This document shows, in pieces, positions 47,078-56,118 of a stretch of 64,000 nt of DNA; the stretch's first letter is position 1; each line of letters opens with the position of its first letter. Below the pieces are notes generated by a model. The model worked only from the letters and a program-made list of their open reading frames with translations. It was not told the DNA's origin and ran no database searches. The position numbers and the translations under genes are program-made. Source of the DNA: G965216255 sp965216255 (GTDB lineage: Bacteria > Bacteroidota > Rhodothermia > Rhodothermales > Bin80); assembly GCA_965216255.1 (NCBI GenBank), contig OZ244148.1, positions 3,286,001 through 3,350,000 on the forward strand. Direction: 5' to 3'.

Positions 47078-47144
47078 GGGTAGGAACCGGTGGTGTTTAA
47101 GGTGGTAGCAGTGCGACTAACGAAAAAAGAAACTCAGTTAATAG

Positions 47145-47149
47145 CGAGG
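47145..47149 (+). promoter_or_regulatory. Ribosome-binding site for rpsU (TTG start)
   Basis: GAGGT lies 8 bases before the TTG at 47158 and supports a non-ATG start for rpsU. Confidence 0.55.
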
Positions 47150-47157
47150 TAGCAGTC

Positions 47158-47364
47158 TTGCCGCATCACGTAGGCGTCGGTGTCAAGGTCCGCGATAAGG
47201 AAAACATTGATCGTGCTCTGCGAAGGTTCAAACGTGCGGTGAACCGGAGCCGGGTGCTTCGACTGTTTCGTCAAAATATGGCATACGCGAAGCCGTCCGA
47301 AGAGCGAAGGATCGCCAAAGAAAAGGCGGCACGCAACGCGCGCAAGCACAACCGGCGCTATTAG
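47158..47364 (+). CDS. rpsU: 30S ribosomal protein S21
   Basis: The protein of 68 residues has the S21 signature GVGVKVRDKENIDRALRRFK followed by RAVNRSRVLRLFRQ and a basic tail. No ATG is in frame at the expected place. TTG at 47158 is preceded by GAGGT (47145-47149) at 8-9 bases and is the best start. It is convergent with kgd, with only 3 bases between the two stop codons. Confidence 0.94.
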   Translation: MPHHVGVGVKVRDKENIDRALRRFKRAVNRSRVLRLFRQNMAYAKPSEERRIAKEKAARNARKHNRRY

Positions 47365-47367
47365 AGG

Positions 47368-50300
47368 TCAAAGCGCCAGGGTTTGGCGCAGCAGACGTTC
47401 CTGTTCCAGATTGTGGACCATGCTGCTGCCGGTGGCGGGACTTGCACTGGCAACGCGCCCGGCATAGCGTACCCTGGCCCCTTTTTCGCCGCGTATCTCT
47501 TCCCACAGGAAATCAAGCCGGTGGCGCAGGTAAGCCCAGGCTCCCATGTTCTCGGGCTCTTCCTGCACCCAGTACACGTCGCTTGCCTGTCGGTATCGTT
47601 CCATTTCCGCACGAATTTCAGGTTCCGGGAAGGGATAGTATTGTTCAATGCGTGCAAGCGCTATAGCATCCTTCTTCTCTGGTTCCCGCTCCAGCGCATG
47701 CACAAGGTCGTAGTATACCTTGCCGCTGCAGAAGGCGAGTCTTCGAACGGTGGTAGGATCGCTGCTGGCGGGAATCACGCGCTTGAAGCCCCCATCGGTC
47801 AATTCCGCCATGTCGGAGACGGCCGCTGCATGACGCAGCAGGCTCTTGGGTGTCATCAGGATGAGGGGCTTCTTGATTTCGCGCTTTATCTGGCGCCGCA
47901 ACGCGTGAAAATAATTGGCGGGGTTACTGAGATTGCAAACAATCAAGTTGTCCTCCGCGCACAATTGCAGAAACCGTTCCAGACGGGCCGAGGAATGCTC
48001 CGGTCCCTGCCCTTCGTAACCGTGCGGTAGCAGCACGACCAAGCTGCTGCGCTGGTACCATTTTTCTTCGGCAGCGGACAAAAACTGGTCAAAAACAATC
48101 TGTGCACCGTTTGAGAAATCGCCAAACTGTGCCTCCCAGATCACCAGTGCCTCAGGATAGGCCACGGAATAACCGTATTCGAATCCCAGAACCGCATATT
48201 CGGACAGCAGACTGTCGTAGATGAACAGGCGTGCCTGGTTGTCGCGAACGTAGTTGAGTGCAATGTATTCGTCACCTGTTACCTGATCGTACAGGACGGC
48301 GTGCCGTTGGCTGAACGTGGCGCGCCGTGAGTCCTGGCCGCTTAGGCGTACGGGTGTGCCTTCCAGGAGCAAGCTGCCAAAAGCCAGCGCTTCGGCCAGT
48401 GCCCAGTCCACTAGCCGGTGCGTGCGAAATGCCTGGTCGCGCCGCTGAAACTGGCGGAGCAGCTTTGGATGCGCATTGAATTCTTCGGGGACGGTAACCA
48501 GCGCTTTCAGCGTAGCCTCCAGGTCCTCTTCGGTCGCCCGGGTATCAACTGCGGGCAGTACTTGTGGCGGCAGCTCGAAGTAGCGGTCCAGGACCTGTAC
48601 TGGATCTTTTTCCTTGAGGTCCGTAGTACGCTGGAATGCCTCCTGAAGGATATTCTGAAAATCGTCCAGCTGCCCTTCTGCTTCCTCGGGAGTTATTGCC
48701 CCGCGGGCAAGCAGCATCTCGGTATACAGCTTTCGTGGGGAGCGCTTCTTCTGAATCCGGCTGTACAGGATGGGATTGGTGTAGGTTGGCTCGTCTCCTT
48801 CGTTGTGTCCATGCTGGCGATAGCACAACATGTCTATGACCACATCCTTGTTGAATACCTGCCTGAAATCCAGGGCAAGACGTGCCACACGTACACACGC
48901 CTCCGGATCGTCTCCGTTTACGTGAAAGATCGGGGCCTCGATGAGGCGCGCCACGTCCGTGGCGTATGTGGAGCTGCGCGCTTCGCTCGGACCGGTAGTG
49001 AAGCCTATCTGGTTGTTGATGACGATATGGACCGTTCCCCCGGTATGATAGCCGCGGAGTTGGCTGCAGTTCAGCGTCTCTGCCACGACGCCTTGGCCTG
49101 CGAATGCGGCGTCGCCGTGAATAAGCAGGGGAATGACCGCATCATGGACGTCACCGCCCGGAAGGCGGGGATTCTCGGTTGCGCTGAGCATGTCCTGCTT
49201 TGCGCGGACCATGCCCTGAACGATGGGACTGACGGCCTCCAGGTGACTCGGGTTGGATGCTAGCGTAATCTCGATGGTGGATCCATCACTCGCCGCGTAG
49301 GTGCCCGTGGCTCCAAGGTGATACTTCACGTCGCCGGAGCCGTAGATGGTCTTCGGATCAAGATTTCCTTCGAATTCCGAAAAAATGGCTTCGTAGGACT
49401 TGTTGAGGATGTTAGCCAGTACGTTCAGGCGCCCACGATGAGCCATCCCGACTACGACCTCGTGGACCTCCTGCTGAGCTGCATCCGAGATTATGGTATC
49501 TAGCATAGGGATAAGGCTCTCCCCCCCTTCAAGCGAAAACCGCTTTTGGCCGATATACCTCGTGTGCAGAAATCGCTCGAAGGCTTCCGCGGCATTCAGT
49601 TTTTGCAGGATACGCTGTGTACCTCCATGAAACACGTCATCAGCGTTGTGGACGGGTTCGATTCGTTCCTGCAGCCACCGCTTTTCAGTAGGATCCGAAA
49701 TATGCATGAAGGCCACGCCAATACGGCGCGTATACGTAGCCCTGAGGATATTGAGGATGTCCCGAAGGGGGAGGACATCCTTCCCGCCTAGTCCCCCCGT
49801 AACAAACTCTCGGTCCAGGTCCCATACCGTGAGGCCATATTGGGCAGGATCCAACTCAGGGTGATATTTCCATCGGTATCCCAATGGGTTCGTGTTCGCC
49901 TGGAGATGACCGCGCACACGAAAGACCCGAATGAGCATCATCACCTGGGCCTGTTTCTGTATCATGTCCATTTCGGCGCTGGCCTCCCGATAGCCACCGA
50001 GCTGCGGCGTGGAATCCGAGCTGAGCACGAAGGGCGGATACGGAATCTCGAGATCCTTGGAAATGCTGTTATAGAATTCGTGTTTTCCTAACAGCAGCTC
50101 TGTGATGTAGGAGAGGAATGCGCCGCTTTCTGCCCCCTGTATAATGCGGTGATCATACGTGGACGTAATGGTCATGACCTGGGAAAGGCCTACCTTACTG
50201 ACTGCATCGGATGAAAGGGCCTGGTACTCCGGGGGGTATCCGATGGCACCAATGCCAATAATCACGCCCTGTAACGGCATGAGGCGCGGCACGCTCAAGC

Positions 50301-51015
50301 TCGTTCCGATCATGCCCGGGTTAGTAAGCGTGGCGGTGGTATCGGAAAAGTCCGAGAGTTGGAGCCTGTGGCGCTGTCCGCGCCGCACGATGTCATTATA
50401 TATGCCCAAGAGCTGGGCAAAGGACATCTGATCGGCACCGCGGATATTGGGAACTACCAGACTGCGCCTCCCCCGCCTCTCGATGTCCATTGCCAGACCG
50501 AGATTTATCGACGTAGCGCGTAGCTGCTGCGGCGTGTTCGCGGCACGCCGAAAGGCCGATCGCATGTTGGAAAATTTCTTCAGGGCCTGGACGACAGCGA
50601 AGGCAATAATGTGCGTAAACGACACCTTGACGCCGCCTATTGCCCTTTGGTGCTGATTGATCAGCGTACGGTTCTCGATCAGTAGCTTGACCGGAACCGT
50701 GCGAACGGAAGTTGCCGTCGGAATAGAGAGGCTAGCCTCCATATTGTCGACGAGTTTCGCCGACGGGCCGCGCATGTCATGGACCTCTGCGCCCGCAGGT
50801 ACTTCCGCCGTCTCCCGGGCATCGCCACGCAGGCTGCGTTTTGGCTCGGGTTGTGCGACAGCCACGTTGGTGGGTCGGGCTTCCTCGACGGCCATGAATG
50901 AAGCGCTTGGCCGGTAGTCCGCAAAAAAGTCCCGCCAGCTTGCACTAACACTGTCGGGGTCTTTCAAAAACCGCTTGTAGAGCTCCTCTACATAGCCGGT
51001 ATTGAATCCAAGCAT
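47368..51015 (-). CDS. kgd: Multifunctional 2-oxoglutarate dehydrogenase E1/E2 fusion
   Basis: This ~1,215-residue enzyme handles 2-oxoglutarate in the TCA cycle. Start at 51015 (MLGFNTGYVEELYKRFLK). An E1o N-terminal helix is followed by an E2-type acyltransferase core (residues ~90-310) with TSTYDHRIIQGAESGAFLSY carrying the DHRxxxG motif. Then comes E1 with GKDVLPLRDI, AHRGRLNVLANIL, and the ThDP/metal blocks GDAAFAGQGVVAETLN and HGHNEGDEPTYTNP. The C-terminal E1 half has LLPHGYEGQGPEHSSARLER. No lipoyl domain is present, so a lipoyl protein must come from elsewhere. The layout is like mycobacterial Kgd. Confidence 0.96.
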   Translation of the reverse strand: MLGFNTGYVEELYKRFLKDPDSVSASWRDFFADYRPSASFMAVEEARPTNVAVAQPEPKRSLRGDARETAEVPAGAEVHDMRGPSAKLVDNMEASLSIPTATSVRTVPVKLLIENRTLINQHQRAIGGVKVSFTHIIAFAVVQALKKFSNMRSAFRRAANTPQQLRATSINLGLAMDIERRGRRSLVVPNIRGADQMSFAQLLGIYNDIVRRGQRHRLQLSDFSDTTATLTNPGMIGTSLSVPRLMPLQGVIIGIGAIGYPPEYQALSSDAVSKVGLSQVMTITSTYDHRIIQGAESGAFLSYITELLLGKHEFYNSISKDLEIPYPPFVLSSDSTPQLGGYREASAEMDMIQKQAQVMMLIRVFRVRGHLQANTNPLGYRWKYHPELDPAQYGLTVWDLDREFVTGGLGGKDVLPLRDILNILRATYTRRIGVAFMHISDPTEKRWLQERIEPVHNADDVFHGGTQRILQKLNAAEAFERFLHTRYIGQKRFSLEGGESLIPMLDTIISDAAQQEVHEVVVGMAHRGRLNVLANILNKSYEAIFSEFEGNLDPKTIYGSGDVKYHLGATGTYAASDGSTIEITLASNPSHLEAVSPIVQGMVRAKQDMLSATENPRLPGGDVHDAVIPLLIHGDAAFAGQGVVAETLNCSQLRGYHTGGTVHIVINNQIGFTTGPSEARSSTYATDVARLIEAPIFHVNGDDPEACVRVARLALDFRQVFNKDVVIDMLCYRQHGHNEGDEPTYTNPILYSRIQKKRSPRKLYTEMLLARGAITPEEAEGQLDDFQNILQEAFQRTTDLKEKDPVQVLDRYFELPPQVLPAVDTRATEEDLEATLKALVTVPEEFNAHPKLLRQFQRRDQAFRTHRLVDWALAEALAFGSLLLEGTPVRLSGQDSRRATFSQRHAVLYDQVTGDEYIALNYVRDNQARLFIYDSLLSEYAVLGFEYGYSVAYPEALVIWEAQFGDFSNGAQIVFDQFLSAAEEKWYQRSSLVVLLPHGYEGQGPEHSSARLERFLQLCAEDNLIVCNLSNPANYFHALRRQIKREIKKPLILMTPKSLLRHAAAVSDMAELTDGGFKRVIPASSDPTTVRRLAFCSGKVYYDLVHALEREPEKKDAIALARIEQYYPFPEPEIRAEMERYRQASDVYWVQEEPENMGAWAYLRHRLDFLWEEIRGEKGARVRYAGRVASASPATGSSMVHNLEQERLLRQTLAL

Positions 51016-51078
51016 GGTTACTGTTACTTCAAAGTGAGTTATGCCGAAGGTCAACTGAGCATGTTTCGGACGAAAGGC

Positions 51079-52080
51079 CTAGGAGAGCATGCCGGTTTGG
51101 CGGTACCAGGCAAGAGTGGCTCGCATGCCTTCCATGAGGGAGACATCCTGGCGGTATCCGAAATCTCGCCGGGCTTTTGCAGACGAGCATATTTTGGTTG
51201 CCCACAGGATTTCACGTGCCTTTTCGCGGTTCAGCGGCGGATACGTACCCACGACCATTCCGGCGAGCTCCGATAGGGCCCCTATTGGACGCACAAGTCG
51301 GCGAGGCACGAATACCTTCAGTGCCCGGCGTCCAAGTACGGAGGTAACGGCCTGATACAAGTGCTCCCACGAATATACTTCGTTGCTGCCGATAAAATAC
51401 GTTTCTCCAGAGGTTATCTCGCACATGGCGGCCTGTAGGATGCCTCGTACGAGATCGCGTACATGGACCAGGGAAAGCCCTCCTATGCCACGCACGATCG
51501 GGCAAATACCGCTATTGACGCTCTTGAAGAATGTGAGGATGTCCCTTTCCCGCGGCCCGTAAACTGCGGGCGGACGCACGACAACAACCGGAAGCTCTCT
51601 TTGAAAAACGCGCCCTTCCGAGTCAGGAATTCGCAGGGATTGCTCCATGTCGGCCTTGCTGCGCCCGTAACGAGTTACGGGCCGCAAGGGCGCCGATTCA
51701 TCCGCCATACCCGATTGGGTAGGGCCTACCGCAGCTAGGCTACTCGCCAGCACGACCTTCGAGAGGGTCGGGTTTGTGTGATGAATGCATCGCAGCAACT
51801 GCTGGGTAGCCTCTACATTCTCCCGGTTGAATGCCTCCCACGTGCGTGCCCGCGTTACTCCACCGATATGAAAAACATAGTCAACGTCGTGAAGCGCGGC
51901 GCGTACCAGATCTGTATCGAATAGCGTACCGTGTACGGGTAAGATATCCAGGCCTGCAAGCCACTTTGGATTTGTTCGTATGAGGCAGCGAACCTCGCAG
52001 TTGCCACGGGCAAGGAGGGCCTCGACCAGATGGCTGCCAATAAAGCCTGTTCCACCGGTTACGAATACTTTGGTAGCCAT
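51079..52080 (-). CDS. NAD-dependent epimerase/dehydratase (extended SDR)
   Basis: A 333-residue extended short-chain dehydrogenase. Nucleotide-binding motif is VTGGTGFIGSHLVEAL (GxxGxxG). The active site is SSLAAVG with YGRSKADME (YxxxK). VVVRPPAVYGPRERD is the usual block for the substrate half. Sugar nucleotide or isoprenoid/steroid-like substrates are possible; nothing here decides. It is 63 bases upstream of kgd on the same strand. Confidence 0.93.
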   Translation of the reverse strand: MATKVFVTGGTGFIGSHLVEALLARGNCEVRCLIRTNPKWLAGLDILPVHGTLFDTDLVRAALHDVDYVFHIGGVTRARTWEAFNRENVEATQQLLRCIHHTNPTLSKVVLASSLAAVGPTQSGMADESAPLRPVTRYGRSKADMEQSLRIPDSEGRVFQRELPVVVVRPPAVYGPRERDILTFFKSVNSGICPIVRGIGGLSLVHVRDLVRGILQAAMCEITSGETYFIGSNEVYSWEHLYQAVTSVLGRRALKVFVPRRLVRPIGALSELAGMVVGTYPPLNREKAREILWATKICSSAKARRDFGYRQDVSLMEGMRATLAWYRQTGMLS

Positions 52081-52313
52081 GTTCTAGCAGGGGGTAGTTG
52101 CTCGATCAACTTCCCTGGGCGGGCGAACAGATTGCCTGCAATGGCATCCTGGTCAGGCGTAGCCTCGGGGCCGCTACCATACGCATGGCCCCGGCCGTAA
52201 ACGACACGTGTAGCCGAAAAGGGCAGGTTTCTGCTTGGATAGATTTCCCTTTCACTGCAGGGTTAGCACAACGTCTGGCAAGAGGGATATTCCCGTGTGT
52301 GGCAAGCTCTTGC
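52081..52313. other. Gap between SDR and TamA-like genes
   Basis: No coding region, hairpin or RNA gene could be recognised here. Confidence 0.35.
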
Positions 52314-54731
52314 CTAAAATGCATGGCCGATGCGAAAGTATGCTGTCGGGTGGCGAATGCCGGTCGGCAATAGTCCACCGCCAGGTTTGGCAGGGTCATG
52401 GGCACGCACGGCAAAATCAAATCTGGCCACCAGGTACTCCCAGGACAGGCGCAGGCCTAACCCGGTTCCCACGCCCATTTCCCGGTAGAATCGGCTAAGC
52501 ATGAATCGCCCAGTGGGACTACCGGCCCCCAGGTTTGTAAATCCCGGGTTGCGGGGGCCAAACCAGACGTTCCCCGCATCCACAAAGAAAGCGATGATCC
52601 ACTGGGCATCAAGCACATCCCGAAGCATCGACTGACGGAGCTCAATGCTGGCTTCAATCTTGATGTCGCCGCCGAGTATGTTCGTTGCCGTGTTGTTGGC
52701 GGCTGCACCCGTCTCGAAGGTAGCGCCACCTGGGCCGAGTCCGCGCAAGCGCCATCCCCGAACACTCGAAGCTCCGCCGCTGTAGAATCGGCGGTCGAAA
52801 GGTACTACCCGCGCCCGGCCTGTCGGATGGGCCCAGCCCCCAATCATTTTCCACGCGAGGACCGTGGCTGGCCCTAGTTCCTCATAGCGCCGCAGGTCTG
52901 CAACGATGCGTATGTATTGGCGGTAATTAAGCCGGCTGGATGACCCATCGCCGCTGAGGCCAGGCAGTCCGGGCAGACTTCCATCCACCGTTTCCGGTGT
53001 AAAGACATATCTATCCAGCATGTAGGGAAGGTTGCCTCCGATTTCCACTGCAGCTTCATAGCTGTAGCCACGTGAACGCCGCAGTAGGTTCACGTTGGCG
53101 GCGCTCACCGTATACCGCAGGGCATTGTTAATCTGAGGCTGTGTATAGTCTTCCAGAATGCGGGCCCGCTGCACGGGGTCGGCCGGGAACGCGTCGTCGC
53201 CAAGGATGCGGTCCAGGAACCGTTCCTGAAAGCCGCCGAGCGTGTCAGGATTGCTCAGGCTAATATCGAGTACATCCAAGAACGAAGTAACCTGGGGAGC
53301 GTGCTGCATTTCAAGGCGCATGCGCGCTGTTCCCCTGCCGCGTATTATAAGCCGCAAGTCTTCGCGCCGGGCCGTGATTATGCTTAGGGAAAGCCTTGTG
53401 CGAGCCTGGTACAAGCCCATCAAACGGTCAAGACGTCTTAGCGGGGCCGGGAGGTAGGGTAATGCCAGTGAGGTAGTAATCTCAGCCTGCGAAGAGGAAA
53501 ACACCGTAGAGTCTACGTCGGCAGCTATGGAGCCGGTAGATGCGAGTCGCAGGAGCTCGCCGTTGCCGAACAGGCTCCCGTTTTCGTACGAAAGGCCCAG
53601 TCCGGCACCGAATTCATTTCCAACCCCACCAAGCGCACCGCTACTCTGCAAGGCAAAGGCTTCGAGTTTAAAGCGGTGGCGCGGCCTGCTTCGGGCCGCA
53701 ATTCGGTGCGGCAGATAATTTCCCACTGGCGGGGCGGATTCAATGTCCGTAAACGAAAAGACGGCTGAAGCCTCAAGCCGGCGCTTGGTGGCCAGGAGTT
53801 GTGACTGGTTGAACCAATCTCCGGGACGCGCTCGCAGAGAGCGCAAGAGCAGGGACTCGCGCAATACACCGTCGTTGTGTATACGCCATGTGATGCGCTC
53901 CATCGGGTGGCCGCTGTCATCGAGCGTGTCTGTTCGCGTACTGCCCGCATCTTCGGGTCCTTCCACTTCAAAGTGGAGAGGCCCGAACCGGAACCGAGGC
54001 CCAAGCCGAATGCGCAATGCGACGTCGAACGAGTCTGGAGTTGCTGGGATGATCACAGCCCTGATGGAATCCCGTGTAACAGCTGCATAGCCGGCATCGC
54101 GAAGCAGCGCGAGAAGGCGCCTTCGTTCGTCCACGAGCAGCGCCTCCGAGAAACGGAGTCTACGAACCCGGTATGTTAGCCCGGATGAGTTGTCTTCGTC
54201 CGAAGCGAGCAATGAATTCCGAACCACGTCACGGCGCTGCTCAGCGTCCAAGCTGTCAAGTCCCACGTAGGATACCCGGCGGATATGGGTCGGCGTACCT
54301 GGATTGATGTCGAACTGCACCTGCGCGCGGCCATTCGTAGTGCTTATCTGTGCATGTACCTGTGCGTCGCGGAATCCCCCGCTTACGTAGTAGAGGCGCA
54401 GCTGCTCTGCATCGGAAGCCACGGCGGCCGGGTCAAGCCATGCCGGTGGTTCTCCGTTGACTATGAGGACGTTGCCAATGCGGCTTCCAAAAATCCCGGA
54501 GTCGCCTACCTTGTAGAGCCACCGCCACCAATTAAAGCCACCAATACCGAGAAACCGACGGTTAGGGGCGGTGCGGATCCGACGGCGCAGTGCGGTGTCT
54601 GAAAAGTGGGTGTTGCCCGAAAAACGAACGGCTTCTACAAGGGGTGGATCAGTCTCCTGTGCAAGTCCGGTCATCGGGGACGCAGCAAGCCACAGGAGCA
54701 TCAGCGGCGCCCTAGCGGCATTCCGCGACAC
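52314..54731 (-). CDS. TamA/BamA-like outer-membrane protein of Omp85 superfamily
   Basis: The 805-residue protein has a signal peptide (MSRNAARAPLMLLWLAASPMTGLAQ) and begins with GTG at 54731. POTRA-like units follow (EAVRFSGNTHFSDTALRRRI; RLYYVSGGFRDAQVHAQIS; HIRRVSYVGLDSLDAEQ). The Omp85 barrel ends with FYSGGASSVRGWRLRGLGPGG, the conserved RFYxGG...SVRG loop, and terminates in FRIGHAF. Omp85 proteins fold or export outer-membrane proteins. TamA-like proteins of Bacteroidota (TamL) have this layout. Its start codon shares a G with the stop of the upstream DUF2795 gene (TAGTG), implying translational coupling. Confidence 0.92.
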   Translation of the reverse strand: MSRNAARAPLMLLWLAASPMTGLAQETDPPLVEAVRFSGNTHFSDTALRRRIRTAPNRRFLGIGGFNWWRWLYKVGDSGIFGSRIGNVLIVNGEPPAWLDPAAVASDAEQLRLYYVSGGFRDAQVHAQISTTNGRAQVQFDINPGTPTHIRRVSYVGLDSLDAEQRRDVVRNSLLASDEDNSSGLTYRVRRLRFSEALLVDERRRLLALLRDAGYAAVTRDSIRAVIIPATPDSFDVALRIRLGPRFRFGPLHFEVEGPEDAGSTRTDTLDDSGHPMERITWRIHNDGVLRESLLLRSLRARPGDWFNQSQLLATKRRLEASAVFSFTDIESAPPVGNYLPHRIAARSRPRHRFKLEAFALQSSGALGGVGNEFGAGLGLSYENGSLFGNGELLRLASTGSIAADVDSTVFSSSQAEITTSLALPYLPAPLRRLDRLMGLYQARTRLSLSIITARREDLRLIIRGRGTARMRLEMQHAPQVTSFLDVLDISLSNPDTLGGFQERFLDRILGDDAFPADPVQRARILEDYTQPQINNALRYTVSAANVNLLRRSRGYSYEAAVEIGGNLPYMLDRYVFTPETVDGSLPGLPGLSGDGSSSRLNYRQYIRIVADLRRYEELGPATVLAWKMIGGWAHPTGRARVVPFDRRFYSGGASSVRGWRLRGLGPGGATFETGAAANNTATNILGGDIKIEASIELRQSMLRDVLDAQWIIAFFVDAGNVWFGPRNPGFTNLGAGSPTGRFMLSRFYREMGVGTGLGLRLSWEYLVARFDFAVRAHDPAKPGGGLLPTGIRHPTAYFRIGHAF

Positions 54732-54952
54732 TATTCGTCGAGAAAATAAAAATCGTCGTCCGCACTGGGGAAATCCGGCCAGATCTCTTCTATACTCTCG
54801 TACGGCTCACCATCGTCTTCGAGTTCCTGGAGATTCTCCACTACTTCCAGAGGCGCTCCCGTTCGCTCGGCATAATCAATGAGCTCGTCCTGCGTGGCAG
54901 GCCAAGGGGCATCTTCCAGATAAGACGCCAGTTCTAGGGTCCAATATCCCAT
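54731..54952 (-). CDS. DUF2795 small acidic protein
   Basis: A 73-residue acidic protein from the ATG at 54952 (MGYWTLELASYLEDAPWPATQDELIDYAERTGAPL in three overlapping blocks). The block WPATQDELIDYAERTGA and LEDDGEPYESIEEIWPD are conserved in DUF2795 proteins of Bacteroidota. A TTG three codons upstream is a weaker start. It overlaps the TamA-like gene by one base. The function is unknown. Confidence 0.85.
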   Translation of the reverse strand: MGYWTLELASYLEDAPWPATQDELIDYAERTGAPLEVVENLQELEDDGEPYESIEEIWPDFPSADDDFYFLDE

Positions 54953-55069
54953 GATTTGCAACCGGAATACCGTAGGTAAGAGTTTGGCCTGAGTTTACGT
55001 CTCTGCGGAGATACTATAGGTTATTTCTTCCTAATTGGCAATATGACCGGCGCCGCGTATTGCCTTCCG

Positions 55070-56041
55070 CTAGTCCAGCGATACCGTATCCCCGGACTCA
55101 AGCATGGCTTGGTACTGCTGCGGGGTCAGGCTTGGGGCAATAAAGCGTAGCGGGTCCAGTTGGCGATCATTTCTGTCCTGCACTTCATAGTGCAAATGTG
55201 GCCCGGCCGTGAGACCGGTCATGCCGCTGCGCCCGATTATTTCGCCTCGCTCGACCCGGCGTCCCCGGCGAATATGTGGTGCAAATTCGGAGAGATGCGC
55301 ATACAACGTTTTGTAGCCCGATTTGGGATGGGCAATTACTACACTCAGACCATATCCCGATCTGGCACGCTTGACAGATTTCACTATTCCGTCTCCGGTA
55401 GCGAAAACCGGCGAACCGATTGGTAGCGGTATATCTATGCCTCCGTGATGCCTTACCGATTTTAGAATAGGATGCATGCGCATGCCGAAATGCGAGGCCA
55501 CCTTGCCATTGGCCGGCATTACGGCAGGCAACTGATCAAAGACTTCACTCCGATTTTGGGCTAGTGAGATAAGCTCACTAAAACGCTCCTGCTGCAAGGC
55601 AATGCGGCGTTCCAACTGGTCAAGCTGTTCAGAAGACGAGCGCAGGAGGTCCGCTGTCGCGGCACTGTATCGGTCAAATTCCTCATAGACATCGCTACCT
55701 CCAACGCCCACTTGACGTACATCTTCGGGGAGGTCATCTGCCTGGAGCAACAGGCCGTACAACTCCTGATCCGACTGGGCAATTTGATCGAGTTTTTCCG
55801 AAGATTCTCTGATCTGAAATTCCGAACGTGCCAGCTGCCCTTGAAGCGCTGCAATTTCAGCCTTTAGGACCAGCTCTCGCGGCGAATCAATAAAGTAATC
55901 AATGAAAAACACTGCCATGCAGGCCATGAGAATGCCTAGAGCAAATGCGGCCACTGCCAAAACATATGGTCCCGGATGTCCGCCCAGCTTCTCGAACGTA
56001 AAACTCTCCGGGTTGTAGGCGTAGTAGCGGCTTGGCTTCAT
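55070..56041 (-). CDS. M23-family metalloendopeptidase, membrane-anchored
   Basis: It has an N-terminal cytoplasmic tail, one transmembrane helix (VLAVAAFALGILMACMAVFF), a coiled-coil segment (~70-190) and a C-terminal M23 lysostaphin-like domain. Zinc ligands are in HHGGIDIPLPIG (His, Asp) and GPHLHYEVQ (HxH). Start at 56041 (MKPSRYYAYNPESFTFEKL) is preferred to an ATG 13 codons upstream. M23 proteins with coiled coils cut peptidoglycan cross-links or activate amidases. The active residues are present, so it can be an enzyme itself. Confidence 0.93.
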   Translation of the reverse strand: MKPSRYYAYNPESFTFEKLGGHPGPYVLAVAAFALGILMACMAVFFIDYFIDSPRELVLKAEIAALQGQLARSEFQIRESSEKLDQIAQSDQELYGLLLQADDLPEDVRQVGVGGSDVYEEFDRYSAATADLLRSSSEQLDQLERRIALQQERFSELISLAQNRSEVFDQLPAVMPANGKVASHFGMRMHPILKSVRHHGGIDIPLPIGSPVFATGDGIVKSVKRARSGYGLSVVIAHPKSGYKTLYAHLSEFAPHIRRGRRVERGEIIGRSGMTGLTAGPHLHYEVQDRNDRQLDPLRFIAPSLTPQQYQAMLESGDTVSLD

Positions 56042-56118
56042 GCGCTGGACCAATAGCAGAACTGGCGACGGGCAGCACAAAATATACTTGCCCTAGCCGG
56101 CATTGTCAATTGCCGGGC

